NCBI RefSeq assembly: GCF_902829295.1
Contig: NZ_CADEPL010000020.1
Span: forward strand, 62,001-126,000
Source of the DNA: Vogesella oryzae
GTDB lineage: Bacteria > Pseudomonadota > Gammaproteobacteria > Burkholderiales > Chromobacteriaceae
Direction of reading: 5' to 3'
DNA: 64,000 bases
The stretch's first letter is position 1. Every line of letters begins with the position of its first letter. Below the pieces are notes generated by a model, which saw nothing but the letters and a program-made list of their open reading frames with translations, was not told the DNA's origin and did no database searches. Position numbers and translations under genes: made by a program. Positions 1 through 8,314 of the stretch are shown in pieces.

Positions 1-543
1 GCATGTCAGGCTGCAGTTGCCAAGATCCAAGCCGAAATCGGCCCGGTGGACGTACTGGTGAACAATGCCGGCATTACCCGTGATGCAACTTTCCGTAAAT
101 TGAGCAAAACCGACTGGGATGCGGTAATTGGCACCAATCTCGATTCCTTGTTCAATTTGTGCAAGCCGGTGGTAGATGGCATGACCGAGCGCGGTTTTGG
201 TCGAATTATCAACATTTCGTCCATCAACGGCCAGAAAGGCCAGTTCGGCCAAACCAACTATTCCGCTGCCAAAGCGGGCATGCACGGCTTCACCATGGCG
301 TTGGCGCAAGAAGTAGCCCGCAAGGGCGTGACGGTTAATACCGTAAGCCCGGGTTATATTGGCACCGACATGGTGATGGCGGTGCCGGAAGATGTGCGCA
401 ACAAGATTATTGCTAACATCCCGGTCGGTCGCTTGGGCAAGCCGGAGGAAATTGCCGGCCTAGTCACCTACCTGTCCTCCGATGTGGCCGGTTTTATTAC
501 CGGTGCTGACTTTGCCATCAACGGCGGTCAGCACATGATGTAA
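1..543 (+). CDS. phaB: Acetoacetyl-CoA reductase (3' part, start outside window)
   Basis: NADPH-dependent reduction of acetoacetyl-CoA to (R)-3-hydroxybutyryl-CoA for polyhydroxybutyrate synthesis in the cytoplasm. The reading frame is open from base 1, so the first quarter or so (Rossmann glycine motif) lies upstream. Visible are the SDR NNAG motif (VLVNNAGITRD), the catalytic serine in NISSIN, the YSAAK Tyr-Lys pair 13 residues later, the PGYIGTDM loop, and the C-terminal GADFAINGGQHM typical of PhaB rather than FabG. A strong terminator follows directly. Being an ordinary FabG paralogue is the alternative, less likely because of the C-terminus and the NSLF/CKPVVDGM region. Confidence 0.9.
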   Translation, partial: ACQAAVAKIQAEIGPVDVLVNNAGITRDATFRKLSKTDWDAVIGTNLDSLFNLCKPVVDGMTERGFGRIINISSINGQKGQFGQTNYSAAKAGMHGFTMALAQEVARKGVTVNTVSPGYIGTDMVMAVPEDVRNKIIANIPVGRLGKPEEIAGLVTYLSSDVAGFITGADFAINGGQHMM

Positions 544-564
544 TGCTGCCATGCAGGATGGCGC

Positions 565-596
565 AAAAAAGCCGGGGCGATCGCTCCGGCTTTTTT
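565..596 (+). terminator. Rho-independent terminator after phaB
   Basis: AAAAAAGCCGG pairs with CCGGCTTTTTT around a GCGATCGC core and ends in a T run. It sits 20 bases past the phaB stop. It would lie inside the next gene if that gene's longest upstream reading frame were used, which argues for the later start at 638. Confidence 0.9.
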
Positions 597-637
597 GTTA
601 TCCTCTCGCCCCACTCCTCTTCAGCAAAGGATTTTGC

Positions 638-1123
638 ATGGCCGAGAACCTTATCATTGATGGAGGTAGCAAGCTGGAGCGCTACCAAACCCTGTTACCG
701 CAAGCTCAGGCACTGATCGACAGCGAAGACGATCTGATTGCAGCCATGGCCAATACCTGCGCGGCAATCCATCACACCTTTGGCTGGTTGTGGACCGGTT
801 TTTACCTGGTAAAGGGCGAGCAACTGGTGCTGGGTCCGTTTCAAGGGCCAATCGCCTGCACTCGCATCCGCAGTGGCAAGGGTGTATGTGGCGGCGCATG
901 GGCACAGGCGAAAACCCTGGTTGTACCGGATGTCGAGGCATTCCCCGGTCACATTGCCTGCTCGTCACTTTCCCGCTCGGAAATCGTGGTACCGGTATTT
1001 GATTCACTTGGCGTGGTGCGCGCCGTACTGGATGTGGATTCGATTGAACTGGCCAGCTTCGACGACACCGATCGCCACTACCTGGAACAGATTTGCGCCC
1101 GGTTAGGCCGTCTGTTCCAGTAA
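638..1123 (+). CDS. msrC: Free methionine-(R)-sulfoxide reductase (GAF domain)
   Basis: Reduces free L-methionine-(R)-sulfoxide, using thioredoxin-recycled cysteines, in the cytoplasm. The 161-residue protein is one GAF domain. Cysteines fall at 74, 84 and 108 with the 10 and 24 spacing of the E. coli enzyme (84/94/118), inside GKGVCG and the family signature around FPGHIACSS.SRSEIVVPV. ATG 638 is preceded by AAAGGA; a longer frame from 551 would run through the phaB terminator. The 3' end overlaps the end of the convergent kfrA-like gene by 21 bases. Confidence 0.92.
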   Translation: MAENLIIDGGSKLERYQTLLPQAQALIDSEDDLIAAMANTCAAIHHTFGWLWTGFYLVKGEQLVLGPFQGPIACTRIRSGKGVCGGAWAQAKTLVVPDVEAFPGHIACSSLSRSEIVVPVFDSLGVVRAVLDVDSIELASFDDTDRHYLEQICARLGRLFQ

Positions 1124-2167
1124 TATGGCAAACCGCTGTTGCAGGATGTCGGCATAATCCTCCGGCGTCATTGCCTGTAGTAGCTCCCGCTCCTGCTGTA
1201 GCCACCGTTGCAGCAGTGGGAGCTGGCGATCGCGCTCTTGCAGTTGCGTTGTGCGACTGGCCAACTCGCTGGTTAGTGCCAGCAACCTGGTCTGCAGCTC
1301 CTCTCCTTGCTTGCGGCCAACCTGTAGTTCTTCTGCCATCGCCTGCAGTCGCTGCTGCGCCATTTCGTATTGTGCTTGCTGCCGCCCTTGTTCGCGCGCC
1401 GCATCAGCCTGTTGTTCGCGCAGTGTCTGCCGCACTTCATCACGCTCACGCTCCAGCTGCTGCAATTGAGCCTGCCACTGCGCGGCCTGCTGCTTGAAGC
1501 TGCTGCGCTCGCTTTCTACTTGTTGGTACAACTGAATCCGCATGCCTTCAAAGCGCTCGTAGGCCAGTGTTTCGCGCCGTGCAGCCTCCTGCGCCGCCTG
1601 CTGCAAGCGCTCATCGTGGCGTTGCTCCAGGGCAACCACCCGATTGTCGGCATCTTTCTGTGCCAGCAATAGCTGCTGGCGCGCCTCGTCCAGCGAGCTG
1701 GTTAAGCCACTCAAACTCTCCTCAAGCACCTGTCTGCGCCTCGCTTCTTCGGCGTACTGCTGCTGGAGCTGTTGGTATTGCTGCTTCAGCAGCTCGTGTT
1801 CCTGCGCCAGTGCGGCCAATTGCGCGCTACGTGCATCGTATTGCCGATGCTGCTCGGCCAGCTCGCCCACCAGTCGCTCGACCTCGGCCTTGCACTCTTC
1901 ACGCAGGCTCTCAAGATGCGATTCAGCTTGGTCGCATGCGCGTTGCCATAACTGGTCAACAGCCTCGGCCAAGCCTGTCGGCCAGTCCGGCCGCCTCACA
2001 TTGCTGGCCATGCGCGCCAGAAACTCCTGCCGCCACTGTTTCAAGGTGTTGTTGATGGTGGTATTGGAGCCTGTGCCTAGTCGCGCCCGCACCTCTACCA
2101 CGGTTGGCCACTCCCCTTCGGCAATCAATTCGAATGCGACTTGCCTTATGCGCGCATAGATATCCAT
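1103..2167 (-). CDS. KfrA-type DNA-binding coiled-coil protein
   Basis: The 354-residue protein has an N-terminal helix-turn-helix (about residues 1-55, starting MDIYARIRQVAFELIAEG, with GTGSNTTINNTLKQWR as the recognition part) that matches the KfrA N-terminal family known from plasmid-encoded DNA-binding proteins. It is followed from about residue 85 to 330 by an almost uninterrupted Gln/Glu/Arg/Ala-rich coiled coil. KfrA proteins autorepress and act in plasmid partition. ATG 2167 has a perfect AGGAGG at the right spacing. The gene is divergent from a tyrosine recombinase and shares its 129-bp control region. A role as architectural or accessory partner of that recombinase is inference. Confidence 0.8.
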   Translation of the reverse strand: MDIYARIRQVAFELIAEGEWPTVVEVRARLGTGSNTTINNTLKQWRQEFLARMASNVRRPDWPTGLAEAVDQLWQRACDQAESHLESLREECKAEVERLVGELAEQHRQYDARSAQLAALAQEHELLKQQYQQLQQQYAEEARRRQVLEESLSGLTSSLDEARQQLLLAQKDADNRVVALEQRHDERLQQAAQEAARRETLAYERFEGMRIQLYQQVESERSSFKQQAAQWQAQLQQLERERDEVRQTLREQQADAAREQGRQQAQYEMAQQRLQAMAEELQVGRKQGEELQTRLLALTSELASRTTQLQERDRQLPLLQRWLQQERELLQAMTPEDYADILQQRFAILLEQTA

Positions 2168-2222
2168 GTATTCCTCCTGTTGCACGCATTTTAGCAGCCA
2201 CAACTGAAAATAAATATTACGT

Positions 2223-2251
2223 ATTACATTAATTAATACATGACTTGCCAA
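2223..2251 (-). promoter_or_regulatory. Predicted promoter of the kfrA-like gene
   Basis: On the minus strand TTGGCA (2251-2246) is followed after exactly 17 bases by TGTAAT (2228-2223), a good sigma-70 match in an AT-rich stretch. It overlaps the -35 of the opposing recombinase promoter. Confidence 0.5.
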
Positions 2252-2273
2252 ATATTTTTCCGATAACTATTCT
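2245..2273 (+). promoter_or_regulatory. Predicted promoter of the tyrosine recombinase
   Basis: TTGCCA (2245-2250), 17-base spacer, TATTCT (2268-2273). The -10 lies in the spacer and right arm of the 2258-2281 inverted repeat, so a protein bound to the repeat would block it. Confidence 0.5.
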
Positions 2274-2281
2274 TATCGGAA
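2258..2281. repeat. dif-like inverted repeat (recombinase core site or operator)
   Basis: TTCCGATAA, six-base spacer CTATTC, TTATCGGAA: perfect 9-bp arms. The ATAA-N6-TTAT inner halves and six-base spacer match the layout of chromosomal dif sites (XerC arm, 6-bp spacer, XerD arm). It lies 15 bases before the recombinase start and between two divergent genes. Either a recombination site of the adjacent enzyme or an operator for the KfrA-like protein would explain it. Confidence 0.6.
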
Positions 2282-2296
2282 GTTATTGATCAAAAG

Positions 2297-3394
2297 TTGC
2301 CACCATTGCTCACACCCTACGCCCCGCAGAACGCCCTTATCCATGCAAGTAGCGATGAAGATGCTGCACTTACCTGGCTCTCAGAGTTCAGCACCCGACC
2401 AGCCACGCTGCGCAGTTATCGCAAAGAAGTCGAGCGCTTTCTGATGTGGCTGCACAACCGGAATCAACACCTTGATGACGTCAAACGCCAGGATGTACTT
2501 GATTACCAGCGCTTTCTTGCCAACCCCTACCCTGCAGAGCGCTGGATCGGCCCAGCCGTCGGGCGAAGCAAGCCGGAATGGAAACCTTTTACCGGCCCGC
2601 TCTCTGCCAGCAGCATCCACCACAGCATCACGATTCTTGGCAGCTTTTATGGCTACCTGAACCAGGCCGGCGTACTTGGCGGTAATCCGTTCCGGCTTTT
2701 ACGCAAACCTTCTCGCCAGAAGATTGAAGAGGTCGAGCGGTACTTTGATGAAGCTGGCTGGCAGGCCATTCTGCAGGCGCTGCGACAATTGCCGGCCAAC
2801 AGCGAGGGGGAGCTTGCCCAGCGCGAGCGATCACGATGGGTTATCAGCCTGCTGTACTTCAGTGGTGCACGCCGCAGCGAGGCCTGCAATGCCGTAATGG
2901 GCGATTTTTTCGAGTCACGCCAGCGCTGGTGGTGGCGCGTAGAGGGCAAGACCGGCATAGCCGATATTCCGGTAAACGACGCCTTGCTTGCGGCATTGCG
3001 CCGCTACCGCCTGCACCTTGGGCTAACGCCACTCCCCGAGCACCGAGAAAGCACACCGCTGATTTGCGCCATTTCCAAACCCGGCAGTGTGCTGCGACCC
3101 ATTGGCGACAAAGCGCTATACCTGATTACCCGCGAAATCTTCCAGCGTGCAGCGGACAATTGCAGCGATGCCGCCTGCCGCGAGAAGCTGCGACAAGCCA
3201 GTACCCACTGGCTGCGCCATACCGCTGCCAGCCATCAACTACAAGCAGGCATCGACTTGCTGCAAGTAAGCCAGAACCTGCGCCACCGCAGCATCCAGAC
3301 CACTCGGCGCTATCTGCACAGCGAGCAGGACGAGCGTCATGACGCCCTCCAAAAGCTTGGCCAGCTAGATGCTGGCGATACGACAGCGAGCTAA
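2297..3394 (+). CDS. Tyrosine recombinase / integrase
   Basis: A 365-residue site-specific recombinase. N-terminal SAM-like core-binding region (about residues 20-140) and C-terminal catalytic domain. Numbering from the TTG at 2297, all catalytic residues are present: R192 (SGARRSEAC), K218, H304 and R307 (HWLRHTAAS), H330 (LRHRS), Y339 (RRYLH). The start is uncertain. The frame is open from 2267 with no ATG before residue 50, and TTG 2297 is the most upstream standard start. No phage genes, att duplication or tRNA are next to it, so a prophage integrase is not supported. It is a Xer-like or stand-alone chromosomal recombinase by context. Confidence 0.85.
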   Translation: MPPLLTPYAPQNALIHASSDEDAALTWLSEFSTRPATLRSYRKEVERFLMWLHNRNQHLDDVKRQDVLDYQRFLANPYPAERWIGPAVGRSKPEWKPFTGPLSASSIHHSITILGSFYGYLNQAGVLGGNPFRLLRKPSRQKIEEVERYFDEAGWQAILQALRQLPANSEGELAQRERSRWVISLLYFSGARRSEACNAVMGDFFESRQRWWWRVEGKTGIADIPVNDALLAALRRYRLHLGLTPLPEHRESTPLICAISKPGSVLRPIGDKALYLITREIFQRAADNCSDAACREKLRQASTHWLRHTAASHQLQAGIDLLQVSQNLRHRSIQTTRRYLHSEQDERHDALQKLGQLDAGDTTAS

Positions 3395-3465
3395 AAACTT
3401 TCCCCAATGCAGCAACTGAGATTGAGCGGGCGTAAGCCAGACTCGTTTCTTACCGCCAAAAAGAG

Positions 3466-3504
3466 AAAACGCCCTTGCAGAATCCATCCGGCAAGGGCGT
3501 TTTT
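3466..3504. terminator. Bidirectional terminator between recombinase and mcp
   Basis: AAAACGCCCTTGC (3466-3478) pairs perfectly with GCAAGGGCGTTTT (3491-3503), loop 12 bases, T run on one side and A run on the other. It serves both convergent genes. Confidence 0.9.
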
Positions 3505-3539
3505 CTGTGGCAGGGACTAAGCCAGCAATGCAACCGAGG

Positions 3540-5576
3540 TCAGGTGCGGAACACGTTTACCTCATCACGCAGCGCATTGGCCAAGCCAGTCATGTGTTGT
3601 GCAGTTTCCGCAGACCGATTGGCCGCATCATTGCTGACGCTGGCGAGAGTTGCCACTTGTTCTACCTGGGTCACGATCTGCTGCACACTGGCACGCTGCT
3701 CTCCCAGCCGCTGATGAATCTGGCTCACCACCGCCATGGTTTCGCGCGACGCATCCAGAATGCTATCGATGGCCTGTCGCGCCTCGCCGGTAATGGCAGC
3801 ACCGTTGGCCGCCAGCGTCACCGACTGACGCATGGCGTCTACCGCCGAGCCGGTGGCCGACTGCATCGAGCCAATCATGCCGGAAATCTCGCCAGTTGCC
3901 GATGAGGTGCGCTCGGCAAGCTTGCGTACCTCATCGGCAACCACGGCAAAACCACGCCCGAACTCACCGGCACGTGCCGCTTCGATTGCAGCGTTGAGTG
4001 CCAGCAGATTGGTCTGCTCGGCAATGTCGTGAATCACGCCGATGATGGTGGAAATCTGCGAAGCACTTTCTTCAAGGCTATGCAGGCTGCCTGCGGCCGC
4101 ATCCAGCGTGCCGGAGATGCGATTCACCTCCTCCACCGCCGCCACCAGGCTGCGACTCCCCTGTGTTGCCGCATCGCTGGAGGCGCTGGCAGCGCGACTG
4201 GCATCGCTGGCCACCTGCTCGATCTGATGCACACTACCGCCCAGCTCCTGGCTGTAGCCATGCATCAGCGCGGCACTTTCCCGCTGTTCGCCGGATGAGT
4301 TGGCCGCAGCGGCCGCCTTGTCGGCCAGTTCGCGCGCGGCCAACTCCAGTTCGGACGCATGTTCACTGGTACGGTTCAGCGCATGCCGGAAGTTCTCCAG
4401 CAGGCTATTGATAGCCGCCGCTACCTCACCCACTTCGTCCTGGCGCGCCACTTCGATGCGACGGGTCAGATCGTGGCTGTCGCGCACTTCTCCGACCGAG
4501 CGCACCAGCATGCGCACCGGACGGCCGACCAGCCTGCCAGTCAGCACCCACAGCGCCAGCGACATCAGCACCAGCAGCAGAACGCAGCCGACAATCAAGC
4601 CTTGCAACAGCAGACGGTTATCACGCTGCAGCTCGCTGGCCAGTTCATCGCTGATAATCAGCCAACCCCAGGTATCCAGCCGTTGCCAGCTGAGCATATG
4701 CGCCACCGGCTTACCGTTATCGCCAGGCAGCTGCACGGTAAGGCTGCCACTCTTGCTGTCCAGCAGCGGTTTCAGATAAGGCTGGCCATTGATGTCCAGA
4801 TCCTTGTCCACGCTGCGTCCCGGCAGTTTGTGATGCAGCACGAAACGGCCGTAATCACGGTCCGCCTTGTTTACATCCACAATATTGATGTGGCCGGATT
4901 CGCCGATATGCACCTTGGTCAGGCGCGCCAGCAAACCACCCACCCCTTCGCTGGCGCCAATCGCCACCGATGTTGCCCCGACCACCTTGCCTGATTCGTC
5001 CTTCACCGGAGTGAAGCTGACCACATATTCCTTGTCTGACAGAATCATCTTGCCCTGATAAGGCATGCCCTTCATCAAGCGCTCGTACGCGATGCTGCTG
5101 CGGTCAAGTTTGCTACCCACCGCACGCTTGCCATCGGCCGTGAGCAACGAGGTAGAGATACGGACAAAATCGCCGCCGGTGAGTACCAGCACCGATGCGA
5201 CGTTGCCACTGCGAATGGCGAACTCACCGGCCAGATCATGGTTGTTATTCAGCACCATATCGCCGGCCTTCAGCACCGGCACGGCACCGGCCCCCTCGAC
5301 TGGCATGGTCTGCCCCGGCACCAGTTCAATGGAACCCGGGAAGCTGGCGACATACATGCGCTCGAATTGCGCAGCAGAAATCTTTAGCGCATCGTCGAAG
5401 CCTTCGATCATGTTGACCGACTGGCTGATCAACTGCTGCTGCACTGCCTGGGTACGAGACTGCAGCAGCTTTTGCGAAAAGTAATAGGCCGGCAGCATGA
5501 ACGCCGCCACCAATAACACCATCAGGACGACCTGGGCTAAAACCAGTCGCGTGCCGATACGCATCGCGTGTTTCAT
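3540..5576 (-). CDS. Methyl-accepting chemotaxis protein with Cache sensor
   Basis: A 678-residue inner-membrane chemoreceptor. TM1 is at about residues 10-32, followed by a long periplasmic Cache-type sensor (Cache3/Cache2-like, containing GDFVRISTS and [16 protein letters not shown]). TM2 is at about 315-338, then HAMP, and a cytoplasmic signalling domain with the conserved hairpin tip [19 protein letters not shown]. The C-terminus (VNVFRT) lacks a CheR/CheB-tethering pentapeptide. Start 5576 was chosen because GGAG stands 7 bases before it; the frame stays open further upstream to 5675. The ligand cannot be told from sequence. A FliA-type -10 octamer lies 100 bp upstream. Confidence 0.92.
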   Translation of the reverse strand: MKHAMRIGTRLVLAQVVLMVLLVAAFMLPAYYFSQKLLQSRTQAVQQQLISQSVNMIEGFDDALKISAAQFERMYVASFPGSIELVPGQTMPVEGAGAVPVLKAGDMVLNNNHDLAGEFAIRSGNVASVLVLTGGDFVRISTSLLTADGKRAVGSKLDRSSIAYERLMKGMPYQGKMILSDKEYVVSFTPVKDESGKVVGATSVAIGASEGVGGLLARLTKVHIGESGHINIVDVNKADRDYGRFVLHHKLPGRSVDKDLDINGQPYLKPLLDSKSGSLTVQLPGDNGKPVAHMLSWQRLDTWGWLIISDELASELQRDNRLLLQGLIVGCVLLLVLMSLALWVLTGRLVGRPVRMLVRSVGEVRDSHDLTRRIEVARQDEVGEVAAAINSLLENFRHALNRTSEHASELELAARELADKAAAAANSSGEQRESAALMHGYSQELGGSVHQIEQVASDASRAASASSDAATQGSRSLVAAVEEVNRISGTLDAAAGSLHSLEESASQISTIIGVIHDIAEQTNLLALNAAIEAARAGEFGRGFAVVADEVRKLAERTSSATGEISGMIGSMQSATGSAVDAMRQSVTLAANGAAITGEARQAIDSILDASRETMAVVSQIHQRLGEQRASVQQIVTQVEQVATLASVSNDAANRSAETAQHMTGLANALRDEVNVFRT

Positions 5577-5936
5577 TTCTGTCTCCACGTTTTGAGGGCG
5601 CCGCGTCATGGGTCTCATGCGCCGCGTCTGTAATTGGCTGTCGATTCTATAGAACATGCCGCCGGCAATATGCAATTTATCGGCCAGCTTTGATCCAACC
5701 CCAGGTGCTGCCTACTGTATCCATCAGAATATCTATACATTTCAGTCGCTTGCCCGCCATGTGAACATGCCGGCATCTGTCCCCTGTTCGCCACACTGCG
5801 GCCAGCGATGCCTCAATCAGCCGGCGCACCGTGCATGTGTCAGCGCAAATACGGTGCGGCCAACTGTTTGAGCCCGCCCACGGCGGGCATACAATGCGAC
5901 CTTTCGGCACAAGCCGCCTCCCAACGCAGCATTCTT
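5577..5936. promoter_or_regulatory. Control region between mcp and mnmC; possible FliA promoter
   Basis: 360 bp without a gene. On the minus strand it holds GCCGATAA (5684-5677), a perfect match to the sigma-28 (FliA) -10 octamer, which would suit a chemoreceptor gene; no convincing TAAA -35 stands at the right distance. A copy of the GCGGCCAA motif is at about 5846. Nothing else stands out. Confidence 0.35.
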
Positions 5937-6539
5937 ATGTCTTCAGCTATCCAAACCGCCCGCCTGGACTGGAGCAGCGGCGAACCCGTCTCCGGCGACT
6001 ACGGCGACGTGTACTTCTCTCGCGACAGCGGTATCGATGAAACCCGTCATGTATTCATCAACAACAACTTGCTGCCAGAACGATTTGCGGCCCTAGCCGA
6101 GCACGCGGTATTCCGTATCGGCGAAACCGGCTTTGGTACCGGGCTCAACTTTCTGGTGGCGTGGCAGGTATTCCTGCAGTACGCCCCGGCAAGCGCGCGG
6201 CTGGCGTTTGTCAGCACCGAGAAACACCCGCTAAGCGTGGCGGACCTGCAGCAGGCACTGGCCTTGTGGCCTGCCCTGCAGCACGAAGCGGCCCAGCTGT
6301 TGCAGCAGTACGCAGCACTGCCGCCGGGCTGGCATCGCTTCGTACTGGAAGGCGGCCGCATTAGCCTTACCCTGCTGGTCGGCGATGCACTCGACACCCT
6401 GCCGCAGCTGGATGCCTGTATCGATGCCTGGTTTCTCGATGGCTTTGCCCCGTCGCGCAATCCGGACATGTGGCAACCGGCACTGTTTGCCCAGCTGGCA
6501 CGCCTGTCCGCCCCCGGCGCCACGTTGGCCACGTTTACC

Positions 6540-6658
6540 CACCGGAGGTGCGGCCATGAAAATCCTGCTGCGCGCTTTACTGTTGAGCCTGCGCCGCCAG
6601 CGGCAGCAGGCTCAACAGTAAAGCGCGCAGCAGGATTTTCATGGCCGCACCTCCGGTG
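6540..6658. repeat. 53-bp perfect inverted repeat (foldback junction)
   Basis: Bases 6540-6592 are the exact reverse complement of 6606-6658, with a 13-base spacer. The right arm is natural nir-operon sequence (last codons of nirJ plus the ribosome site and signal-peptide start of the next gene). The left arm is its inverted copy fused to the interrupted mnmC. This is the structure left by strand-switching chimeras in amplified DNA, or by a palindrome-forming rearrangement. Confidence 0.95.
6577..6642 (-). pseudogene. Start of the gene after nirJ (signal peptide only), cut by the foldback
   Basis: ATG 6642 overlaps the nirJ stop (ATGA) with GGAGG upstream. The frame gives MKILLRALLLSLLPLAAQA followed by QQ and a stop. 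That is a complete Sec signal peptide with an AQA cleavage site, then the inverted copy begins and imposes the stop. In nir clusters an exported haem-handling protein such as nirN would fit, but the mature part is absent, so the identity is unknown. Confidence 0.6.
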
Positions 6659-7847
6659 AGTTGCTGCGCTGCCACGGCGTCAGCTGCGGCATGGCATAGG
6701 CACCGGCCGCCACACCGATCTCGGCATCGGATAAATAACAGGCCGGGTCGGCGGCCCAGTAATCGCCGGTCAGCTGCCAGGCACGCACGCGGGTATTGCC
6801 GTTGCAGATCGCCAAGTGGCTGCAGGCGGCACAGCGGCCATGCACCGGCCGTGGATGCTGCTTCAGCCCGGCCATCAGCGGGTGGCTGGTATCCGGCCAG
6901 ATGGCGGAAAACGGCCGCTCACGCACATTGCCCAGCGTCACCTGCCACCACATGGTGTCCGGATGCACATTGCCGAGGTTGTCGATATTGGCGACGTTGA
7001 CGCCGCTGGCGTTGCCACCCCACTGCTGCAGGCGCTGGCGCAGCACCTCGACTTCGGCCGGGTAATGCCGTGCCGCCCACTGCAGCAGGTAGACGCCGTC
7101 GGCATCGTTGTTGCCGGTGACGTAGTCGCGCTGCTCGCCGGCCTGCAGCTGCGCGTGGCAGGTATCCAGCAGCAAGTCCATCGCCCAGCGCGTGCGCGCG
7201 TGACGCGCATCGCTGTCGCGGTGCTTGTTGCCGCGGCCGGCGTAGTTGAGGTGCGAGAAATAGAACTTGTCGATGCCTTCGTCCGCCACCAGCTGCAGCA
7301 GCGCCGGCAGATCGTGGGCGTTGTCCTCGGTCATGGTGTAGCGCACGCCGACCTTCATGCCGGCATCGCGCGCCAGACGGATGCCGCGCAGCGCCAGCTC
7401 GAAGCCGCCTTGCAGCCGGCGGAAGCGGTCGTGAGTGGCACCGATGCCGTCGAGGCTGACGCCGACGTAGTCGAAGCCCACCTCGGCGATGCGGCCAACG
7501 TTGGCCGCATCGATCAGCGTGCCGTTGCTAGACAGGCCGACGTAGAAACCCATCGCCTTGGCGCGGCGGCCGATGTCGTAGATGTCCGGTCGCAGCAGCG
7601 GCTCGCCGCCGGACAGGATCAGTACCCGCACGCCGCAGGCGTACAGGTCCTCCAGCACCGCGAAAACCTCATCGCGGGACAGCTCGCCCGGAAAATCCTT
7701 GTCGGCGGAGATGGAATAGCAGTGCTGGCAGGTCAGATTGCAACGGCGGATCAGGGTCCAGATCACCACCGGACCGGACGGCGCACGCGGCGGCGCCAGC
7801 GGCGTCGGATGCAGCAAGGTATGCAGATAGTGGCTCAGGCGCAGCAT
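6639..7847 (-). CDS. nirJ: Haem d1 biosynthesis radical SAM protein NirJ
   Basis: Radical SAM enzyme that removes propionate side chains from 12,18-didecarboxysiroheme on the way to haem d1, the cofactor of NirS. The radical-SAM CxxxCxxC (CNLTCQHC) is near residue 40, followed by SGGEPLLRPD, and a SPASM-type C-terminal cysteine set (CAACSHLAIC, later CYL). 402 residues is usual. ATG 7847 has GGAGG upstream. It is separated from the rest of the nir genes by two unrelated genes and a small membrane gene, and has its own FNR/DNR box at 7904-7917. Confidence 0.92.
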   Translation of the reverse strand: MLRLSHYLHTLLHPTPLAPPRAPSGPVVIWTLIRRCNLTCQHCYSISADKDFPGELSRDEVFAVLEDLYACGVRVLILSGGEPLLRPDIYDIGRRAKAMGFYVGLSSNGTLIDAANVGRIAEVGFDYVGVSLDGIGATHDRFRRLQGGFELALRGIRLARDAGMKVGVRYTMTEDNAHDLPALLQLVADEGIDKFYFSHLNYAGRGNKHRDSDARHARTRWAMDLLLDTCHAQLQAGEQRDYVTGNNDADGVYLLQWAARHYPAEVEVLRQRLQQWGGNASGVNVANIDNLGNVHPDTMWWQVTLGNVRERPFSAIWPDTSHPLMAGLKQHPRPVHGRCAACSHLAICNGNTRVRAWQLTGDYWAADPACYLSDAEIGVAAGAYAMPQLTPWQRSNSPEVRP

Positions 7848-7903
7848 GACAGCCTCCGGCGATGACAATGACGTCATCGTCGGCGCTATGCCGCGCAATC
7901 TCA

Positions 7904-7917
7904 TTGACTGCAGTCAA
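7904..7917. promoter_or_regulatory. FNR/DNR-type box upstream of nirJ
   Basis: TTGACTGCAGTCAA is a perfect palindrome close to the TTGAT-N4-ATCAA consensus of FNR/DNR/ANR regulators. Its centre is about 63 bp before the nirJ ATG, placing a -41.5 class start near 7869, where a second palindrome, ATGACGTCAT (7868-7877), is found. Confidence 0.7.
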
Positions 7918-7949
7918 GCGCATGCATGGCCGTGGCCGGCCACGCCAAT

Positions 7950-8156
7950 TCAATGCAGATGCGGGTGATGCTGGCGCAACCACTGCTGCAACTGGCGGCC
8001 ACCGCGAGCGATGGCGATCACCACCGCCGCGCCGCCCATGGCGGCCAACAGCAGCAGCGGAATCCACGGCTGCGCCATGAACAGCACGATGGCCAGCACC
8101 GCCGTCACCATATAAGCGCCATTGTACCAGCCCTGTTGCCTGCGTCTGGAAGTCAT
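7950..8156 (-). CDS. Small two-helix membrane protein
   Basis: 68 residues: a basic start (MTSRRRQQGWYNGAY), a hydrophobic stretch at about 16-50 that can hold two membrane helices around a QPW turn, and a basic, His-rich tail. AGGAGGGG precedes ATG 8156 at good spacing, which makes it a real gene. No family recognised. It lies upstream of nirJ on the same strand, but the FNR-type box between them suggests separate control. Confidence 0.6.
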   Translation of the reverse strand: MTSRRRQQGWYNGAYMVTAVLAIVLFMAQPWIPLLLLAAMGGAAVVIAIARGGRQLQQWLRQHHPHLH

Positions 8157-8314
8157 GATGCCCCTCCTCGCCCGCCGCGGCAGGCCGCTATCGATGCGCC
8201 CGCTGGCGCTACCTTGATTTTAGTCCCCGCCGCCACCCCGTGCTGCCGGCCGGTTCCCAAGCGCCGGCGACTGGCCTATCATCGCTGCCCCTGTTTCCGA
8301 CTGACACCCTATTC

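Larger units (their letters stand above)
5937..6659 (+). pseudogene. mnmC: MnmC N-terminal methyltransferase fragment, broken at an inverted repeat
   Basis: MnmC modifies the wobble uridine of tRNA; its N-terminal MnmD domain methylates nm5s2U. Residues 1-201 are a good match (VFINNNLLPERF, GETGFGTGLNFL SAM site, DAWFLDGFAPSRNPDMW, PGATLATFT). Homology stops abruptly after LATFT at about base 6540. There the sequence enters the 53-bp inverted repeat, so the last 40 codons are foreign and the rest of the methyltransferase fold and the FAD oxidoreductase domain are missing. Either the gene is truly disrupted or two unrelated pieces were joined in assembly. No strong ribosome site precedes ATG 5937. 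Confidence 0.75.

Noticed and set aside
551-637. Earlier start for msrC giving 190 residues
   Set aside because: The added codons run through the phaB terminator, and the residues have no homology; the cysteine spacing and length fit the start at 638.
2297-3394. Prophage or integrative element around the tyrosine recombinase
   Set aside because: No phage, conjugation or cargo genes, no tRNA target and no flanking direct repeat were seen; the neighbours are ordinary chromosomal genes.
5808-5936. Longer N-terminus for the mnmC fragment
   Set aside because: The 43 extra codons show no MnmC homology; the conserved protein begins at ATG 5937.
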